Source of the DNA: Zea mays
Lineage: Eukaryota; Streptophyta; Magnoliopsida; Poales; Poaceae
Assembly: GCF_902167145.1 (NCBI RefSeq)
Contig: NW_023367371.1
Location: 1 to 64,000 of the forward strand
Length of the DNA: 64,000 nt
Direction of reading: 5' to 3'
Shown here: positions 58,601-64,000 of the stretch, piece after piece
Numbering within the stretch: the first letter of the stretch is position 1
How the letters are laid out: every line of letters starts with the position of its first letter
Notes under the pieces: model-generated
Databases searched by the model: none
Told to the model about the DNA's origin: nothing
What the model saw: the letters and a program-made list of their open reading frames with translations, nothing else
Made by a program: the position numbers and the translations under genes

Positions 58601-59964
58601 ATGTGGGGTGAGGTGTACGAGCCTCTGGTCGATGATCAATGGCCACAGAACCCCCATTTTGCCGAAAATAGCCATGAACGACCATTTTCAATAATATCGA
58701 AGGCTAACACGTACGAGTTTTTGACCAAGAAATGGTCTCCACCAGAAATCCAAGAATGTGATCTATGGCAAGGAAACATATGTGGGGTGAGGTTTATGAG
58801 CCTCTAGTTCGATGATAAATGGCCGCACAACCCCCATTTTTTATGAAAATAGCCATGAGCGACCTTGAAAATAGCCATGAGCGACCATTTTCAATAATAC
58901 TAGAGGCTAACACCTACGGATTTTAGACCAAGAAATGGTCTCCACCAGAAATCCAAGAATGTGATCTATGGCAAGGAAACATATGTGGGGTGAGGTGTAT
59001 GAGCGTCTGGTCGATGATCAATGGCCACACAACCCCCATTTTGCCGAAAATAGCCATGAATGACCATTTTCAATAATACCGAAGGCTAACACGTACGAGT
59101 TTTTAACCAAGAAATGGTCTCCACCAGAAATCCAAGAATGTGATCTATGGAAAGGAAACATATGTGGGGTGAGGTGTACGAGCCTCTGGTCGATGATCAA
59201 TGGCCACAGAACCCCCATTTTGCCGAAAATAGCCATGAACGACCATTTTCAATAATACCGAAGTATGTGGGGTGAGGTGTATGAGCCTCTGGTCGACGAT
59301 CAATGGCCACACAACCCCCATTTTGCCGAAAATAGCCATGAATGACCATTTTCAATAATACTAGAGGCTAAGACCTAAGGATTTTAGAACAAGAAATGGT
59401 CTCCACCAGAAATCCAAGAATGTGATCTATGGCAAGGAAACATATGTGGGGTGAGGTGTATGAGCGTCTGGTCAATGATCAATGGCCACACAACCCCCAT
59501 TTTTGTCGAAAATAGCCATGAACGACCATTTTCAAAAACACCGAAGGCTAACACCTACGGATTTTTGACCAAGAAATGGTCTCCACCAGAAATCCAAGAA
59601 TGTGATCTATGGCAAGGAAACATATGTGGGGTGAGGTGTATGAGCCTCTGGTCGACGATCAATGGCCACACAACCCTATTTTTTGTCGAAAATAGCCATG
59701 AACGACCATTTTCAATGACACTGAAGGCTAACACCTACGGATTTTTGACCAAGAAATGGTCTCCACCAGAAATCCAAGAATGTGATCTATGGCAAGGAAA
59801 CATATGTGGAGACCATTTCTTCGGTACTATCGATGATAAATGGCCACACAACCCCCATTTTTTATGAAAATAGCCATGAGCGACCTTGAAAATAGCCATG
59901 AGCGACCATTTTCAATAATACTAGAGGCTAACACCTACGGATTTTAGACCAAGAAATGGTCTCC
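55637..59964 (-). repeat. knob180 satellite array, minus orientation
   Basis: About 24 monomers. Those between about 56830 and 57900 are noticeably more diverged than the rest of the window. A 20-bp plus-orientation scrap (59808-59827, 'ggagaccatttcttcggta') interrupts it just before 202-type monomers near 59880. It ends at 'aatggtctcc|tcatcgacc', 59964/59965. Confidence 0.93.
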
Positions 59965-60622
59965 TCATCGACCAGAGGCTCATACACCTCACCCCACATA
60001 TGTTTGCTTGTCGTAGATCACATTCTTGGATTTCTGGTGGAGACCATTTCTTGGTCAAAAATCCGTAGGTGTTAGCCTTCGGTATTATTGAAAATGGTCG
60101 TTCATGGCTATTTTCGGCAAAAATGGGGGTTGTGTGGCCATTGATCATCGACCAGAGGCTCATACACCTCACCCCACATATGTTTCCTTGCCATAGATCA
60201 CATTCTTGGATTTCTGGTGGAGACCATTTCTTGGTCAAAAATCCGTAGGTGTTAGCCTTCGGTATTATTGAAAATGGTCATTCATGGCTATTTTCGACAA
60301 AAATGGGGGTTGTGTGGCCATTGATCATCGACCAGAGGCTCATACACCTCACCCCACATATGTTTCCTTGCCATAGATCACATTCTTGGATTTCTGGTGG
60401 AGACCATTTCTTGGTCAAAAATCCGTAGGTCTTAGCCTCTAATATTATTGAAAATGGTCGCTCATGGCTATTTTCATAAAAAATGGGGGTTGTGTGGCCA
60501 TTTATCATCGACTAGAGGCTCATAAACCTCACCCCACATATGTTTCCTTGCCATAGATTACATTCTTGGATTTCTGGTGGAGACCATTTCTTGGTTAAAA
60601 ATCAGTAGGTGTTAGCCTTCAG
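59965..60622 (+). repeat. knob180 satellite, plus-orientation segment
   Basis: About 3.7 plus-orientation monomers lying between minus-orientation DNA on both sides. The right joint is 'gttagccttc|agcatctgg' near 60622. It appears to be inserted into, or inverted within, the left arm of the inverted duplication centred near 61.3 kb. Confidence 0.9.
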
Positions 60623-61053
60623 CATCTGGTCGATGATCAATGGCCACACAACCCCCATTTTTGTCGAAAATAGCCATGAGCGACCATTTTCAATAATACC
60701 GAAGGCTAACACCTACGGATTTTTGACCAAGAAATGGTCTCCACCAGAAATCCAAGAATGTGATCTATGGCAAGGAAACATATGTGGGGTGAGGTGTATG
60801 AGCGTCTGGTCGATGATCAATGGCCACACAACCCCCATTTTTGTCGAAAATAGCCATGAACGACCATTTTCAATAATATCGAAAGCTAACACCTACGGAT
60901 TTTTGACCAACAAATGGTCTCCACTAGAAATCCAAGAATGTGGTCTATGGCAAGGAAACATATGTGGGGTGAGGTGTATGAGCCATTGGTCGATGATCAA
61001 TGGCCACACAACCCCCATTTTTGTCGAAAATAGCCATGAACGACCATTTTCAA
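60623..61053 (-). repeat. knob180, left arm of an inverted duplication
   Basis: Minus-orientation monomers whose reverse complement matches about 61556-61999. They share the rare 'gaccaacaaatgg' and 'aatgtggtctatgg' variants and the joint 'ttttcaata|gattacattc'. Confidence 0.88.
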
Positions 61054-61325
61054 TAGATTACATTCTTGGATTTCTGGTGGAGACCATTTCTTGGTTAAAA
61101 ACTCGTACGTGTTAGCCTTCGGTATTATTGAAAATGGTCATTCATGGCTATTTTCGGCAAAATGGGGGTTGTGTGGCCATTGATCGTCGACCAGAGGCTC
61201 ATACACCTCACCCCACATATGTTTCCTTGTCGTAGATCACATTCTTGGATTTCTGGTGGAGACCATTTCTTGGTCAAAAATCCGTAGGTGTTAGCCTTCG
61301 GTATTATTGAAAATGGTCGTTCATG
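61054..61325 (+). repeat. knob180, plus segment left of the inversion centre
   Basis: Plus-orientation monomer and a half ending at the turning point near 61325 ('cgttcatg|atttttgacc'). Its first ~90 bp are the reverse complement of the end of the next segment. Confidence 0.87.
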
Positions 61326-61555
61326 ATTTTTGACCAAGAAATGGTCTCCACCAGAAATCCAAGAATGTGATCTATGGCAAGGAAACATATGTGGGGTGAG
61401 GTGTATGAGCCTCTGGTCGATGATCAATGGCCACACAACCCCCATTTTTGTCGAAAATAGTCATGAATGACCATTTTCAATAATACCGAAGGCTAACACG
61501 TACGAGTTTTTAACCAAGAAATGGTCTCCACCAGAAATCCAAGAATGTAATCTAT
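61326..61555 (-). repeat. knob180, minus segment right of the inversion centre
   Basis: Minus-orientation segment of about 230 bp joined to plus orientation at 'aatgtaatctat|tgaaaatgg' (61555), the mirror image of the 61053 joint. The two joints are symmetric about position 61304. Confidence 0.87.
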
Positions 61556-64000
61556 TGAAAATGGTTGTTCATGGCTATTTTTGACAAAAATGGGGGTTGT
61601 GTGGCCATTGATCATCGACCAAAGGCTCATACACCTCACCCCACATATGTTTCCTTGCCATAGACCACATTCTTGGATTTCTGGTGGAGACCATTTGTTG
61701 GTCAAAAATCCGTAGGTGTTAGCTTTCGATATTATTGAAAATGGTCGTTCATGGCTATTTTCGACAAAAATGGGGGTTGTGTGGCCATTGATCATCGACC
61801 AGAGGCTCATACACCTCATCCCACATATGTTTCCTTGCCATAGATCACATTCTTGGATTTCTGGTGGAGACCATTTCTTGGTCAAAAATCCGTAGGTGTT
61901 AGCCTTCGGTATTATTGAAAATGGTCGTTCATGGCTATTTTCGACAAAAATGGGGGTTGTGTGGCCATTGATCATCGACCAGACGCTCATACACCTCACC
62001 CCACATATGTTTCCTTGCCATAGATCACATTCTTGGATTTCTGGTGGAGACCATTTCTTGGTCTAAAATCCGTAGGTGTTAGCCTCTAGTATTATTGAAA
62101 ATGGTCGCTCATGGCTATTTTCAAGGTCGCTCATGGCTATTTTAATAAAAAATGGGGGTTGTGTGGCCATTTATCATCGATAGTACCGAAGAAATGGTCT
62201 CCACATATGTTTCCTTGCCATAGATCACATTCTTGGATTTCTGGTGGAGACCATTTCTTGGTCAAAAATCCGTAGGTGTTAGCATTCAGTGTCATTGAAA
62301 ATGGTCGTTCATGGCTATTTTCGAAAAAAATTAGGGTTGTGTGGCCATTGATCGTCGACCAGAGGCTCATACACCTCACCCCACATATGTTTCCTTGCCA
62401 TAGGTCACATTCTTGGATTTCTGGTGGAGATCATTTCTTGGTCAAAAATCCGTAGGTGTTAGCCTTCGGTATTATTGAAAATGGTCGTTCATGGCTATTT
62501 TCGACAAAAATGGGGGTTGTGTGGCCATTGATCATCGACCAGACGCTCATACACCTCACCCCACATATGTTTCCTTGCCATAGATCACATTCTTGGATTT
62601 CTGGTGGAGATCATTTCTTGGTCAAAAATCCGTAGGTGTTAGCCTTCGGTATTATTGAAAATGGTCGTTCATGGCTATTTTCGACAAAAATGGGGGTTGT
62701 GTGGCCATTGATCATCGACCAGACGCTCATACACCTCACCCCACATATGTTTCCTTGCCATAGATCACATTCTTGGATTTCTGGTGGAGATCATTTCTTG
62801 GTCAAAAATCCGTAGGTGTTAGCCTTCGGTATTATTGAAAATGGTCGTTCATGGCTATTTTCGACAAAAATGGGGGTTGTGTGGCCATTGATCATCGACC
62901 AGACGCTCATACACCTCACCCCACATATGTTTCCTTGCCATAGATCACATTCTTGGATTTCTGGTGGAGACCATTTCTTGGTCAAAAATTCGTAGGTCTT
63001 AGCCTCTAATATTATTGAAAATGGTCGCTCATGGCTATTTTCATAAAAAATGGGGGTTGTGTGGCCATTTATCATCGATAGTACCGAAGAAATGGTCTCC
63101 ACATATGTTTCCTTGCCATAGATCACATTCTTGGATTTCTGGTGGAGACCATTTCTTGGTCAAAAATCCGTAGGTGTTAGCCTTCAGTGTCATTGAAAAT
63201 GGTCGTTCATGGCTATTTTCGACAAAAATTAGGGTTGTGTGGCCATTGATCGTCGACCAGAGGCTCATACACCTCACCCCACATATGTTTCCTTGCCATA
63301 GATCACATTCTTGGATTTCTGGTGGAGACCATTTCTTGGTCAAAAATCCGTAGGTGTTAGCCTTCGGTATTTTTGAAAATGGTCGTTCATGGCTATTTTC
63401 GACAAAAATGGGGGTTGTGTGGCCATTTATCATCGACTAGAGGCTCATACACCTCACCCCACATATGTTTCCTTGCCATAGATCACATTCTTGGATTTCT
63501 GGTGGAGACCATTTCTTGGTCAAAAATCTGTAGGTGTTAGCCTTCAGTATTATTGAAAATGGTCGTTCATGGCTATTTTCGACAAAAATGGGGGTTGTGT
63601 GGCCATTGATCTTCGACCAGACGCTCATACACCTCACCCCACATATGTTTCCTTGCCATAGATCACATTCTTGGATTTCTCGTGGAGACCATTCTTGGTC
63701 AAAAATCCGTAGGTGTTAGCCTTCGGTATTATTGAAAATGGTCGTTCATGGCTATTTTCGACAAAAATGGGGGTTGTGTGGCCATTTATCATCTACTAGA
63801 GGCTCATAAACCTCACCCCACATATGTTTCCTTGCCATAGATCACATTCTTGGATTTCTGGTGGAGACCATTTCTTGGTCTAAAATTCGTAGGTGTTAGC
63901 CTTCGGTATTATTGAAAATGGTCGTTCATGGCTATTTTCGACAAAATGGGGGTTGTGTGGCAATTGATCATCGACCAGACGCTCATACACCCATTTTTTA
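61556..64000 (+). repeat. knob180 satellite array, plus orientation, to window end
   Basis: About 13 monomers. Two short minus-orientation scraps ('tagtaccgaagaaatggtc', at about 62180-62203 and 63078-63101) mark duplicated breakpoints 898 bp apart. A 202-type unit lies near 62110. The last ten bases ('ccatttttta', 63991-64000) look like the start of a minus-orientation unit, similar to the switch at 3350. Confidence 0.92.
62401..62940 (+). repeat. Three nearly identical consecutive 180-bp monomers
   Basis: Units 62401-62580, 62581-62760 and 62761-62940 are each exactly 180 bp and read the same by eye. The exception is 'taggtcac' in the first versus 'tagatcac' in the others. All three carry the uncommon 'gtggagatcatttc' variant. 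This is the clearest local single-monomer amplification in the window. Confidence 0.9.

Noticed and set aside
752..63719. More than a hundred open frames of 60-290 codons in the satellite
   Set aside because: They are frame-shifted or strand-shifted readings of the same 180-bp monomer, occur on both strands over the same DNA, and start and stop wherever a monomer variant adds or removes a stop. No promoter, codon bias or domain supports them.
1..64000. Maize centromeric satellite CentC or the 350-bp knob repeat TR-1
   Set aside because: The period (180/202 bp) and sequence do not match CentC (about 156 bp) as I recall it, and no 350-bp periodicity is seen. The evidence fits only the 180-bp knob class.

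Overview
The window is plant constitutive heterochromatin: about 54.6 kb of a roughly 180-bp tandem satellite, interrupted by one 9.4-kb Ty1/copia LTR retrotransposon. I recognise the satellite as the maize knob repeat (knob180) together with its 202-bp variant. The retrotransposon resembles the maize Opie/Ji group of the SIRE/Maximus lineage. Together they point to Zea mays or a close relative (teosinte; Tripsacum also carries the repeat). No host gene, tRNA, rRNA or other RNA gene is supported anywhere.

Layout. Satellite occupies 1-20496 and 29910-64000, about 300 monomers, in runs of opposite orientation. I call (+) the strand reading 'ccttgccatagatcac'. The left part (3873-30360) is mostly (+) with short (-) islands. 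The block 30361-59964 is almost entirely (-). The right end is again mostly (+), with an inverted duplication near 61.3 kb. Within the arrays there are near-identical higher-order repeats: period 2204 bp at about 4.56-9.09 kb, 1808 bp at about 30.55-35.5 kb, and 1807 bp at about 51.4-55.2 kb. There is also a nearly perfect 180-bp triplet at 62401-62940. Rearranged monomers (a 22-bp internal duplication, a 12-bp insertion, an 86-bp truncated monomer and others) recur at several places and on both strands, so whole blocks were copied and inverted after those junctions formed.

Retrotransposon (20497-29909). It has a 1311-bp 5' LTR, a primer binding site, a long intact gag (898 aa), a broken pol (protease, integrase, reverse transcriptase, RNase H), a noncoding stretch with several purine tracts, a polypurine tract and a 1293-bp 3' LTR. 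Perfect 5-bp target duplications (accat) flank it, and removing the element restores an unbroken knob monomer. The LTRs differ at about 20 positions by eye plus a 19-bp and a 1-bp indel, so the insertion is fairly recent. Pol carries two premature TGA codons and a frameshift, so this copy could move only if proteins were supplied by other copies.

I found no novel protein system. The many apparent open frames in the satellite arise because the monomer length is divisible by three and lacks stops in some frames; they are not genes. The points of real interest are array architecture and history: orientation switching, shared junctions, higher-order repeats and length variants.
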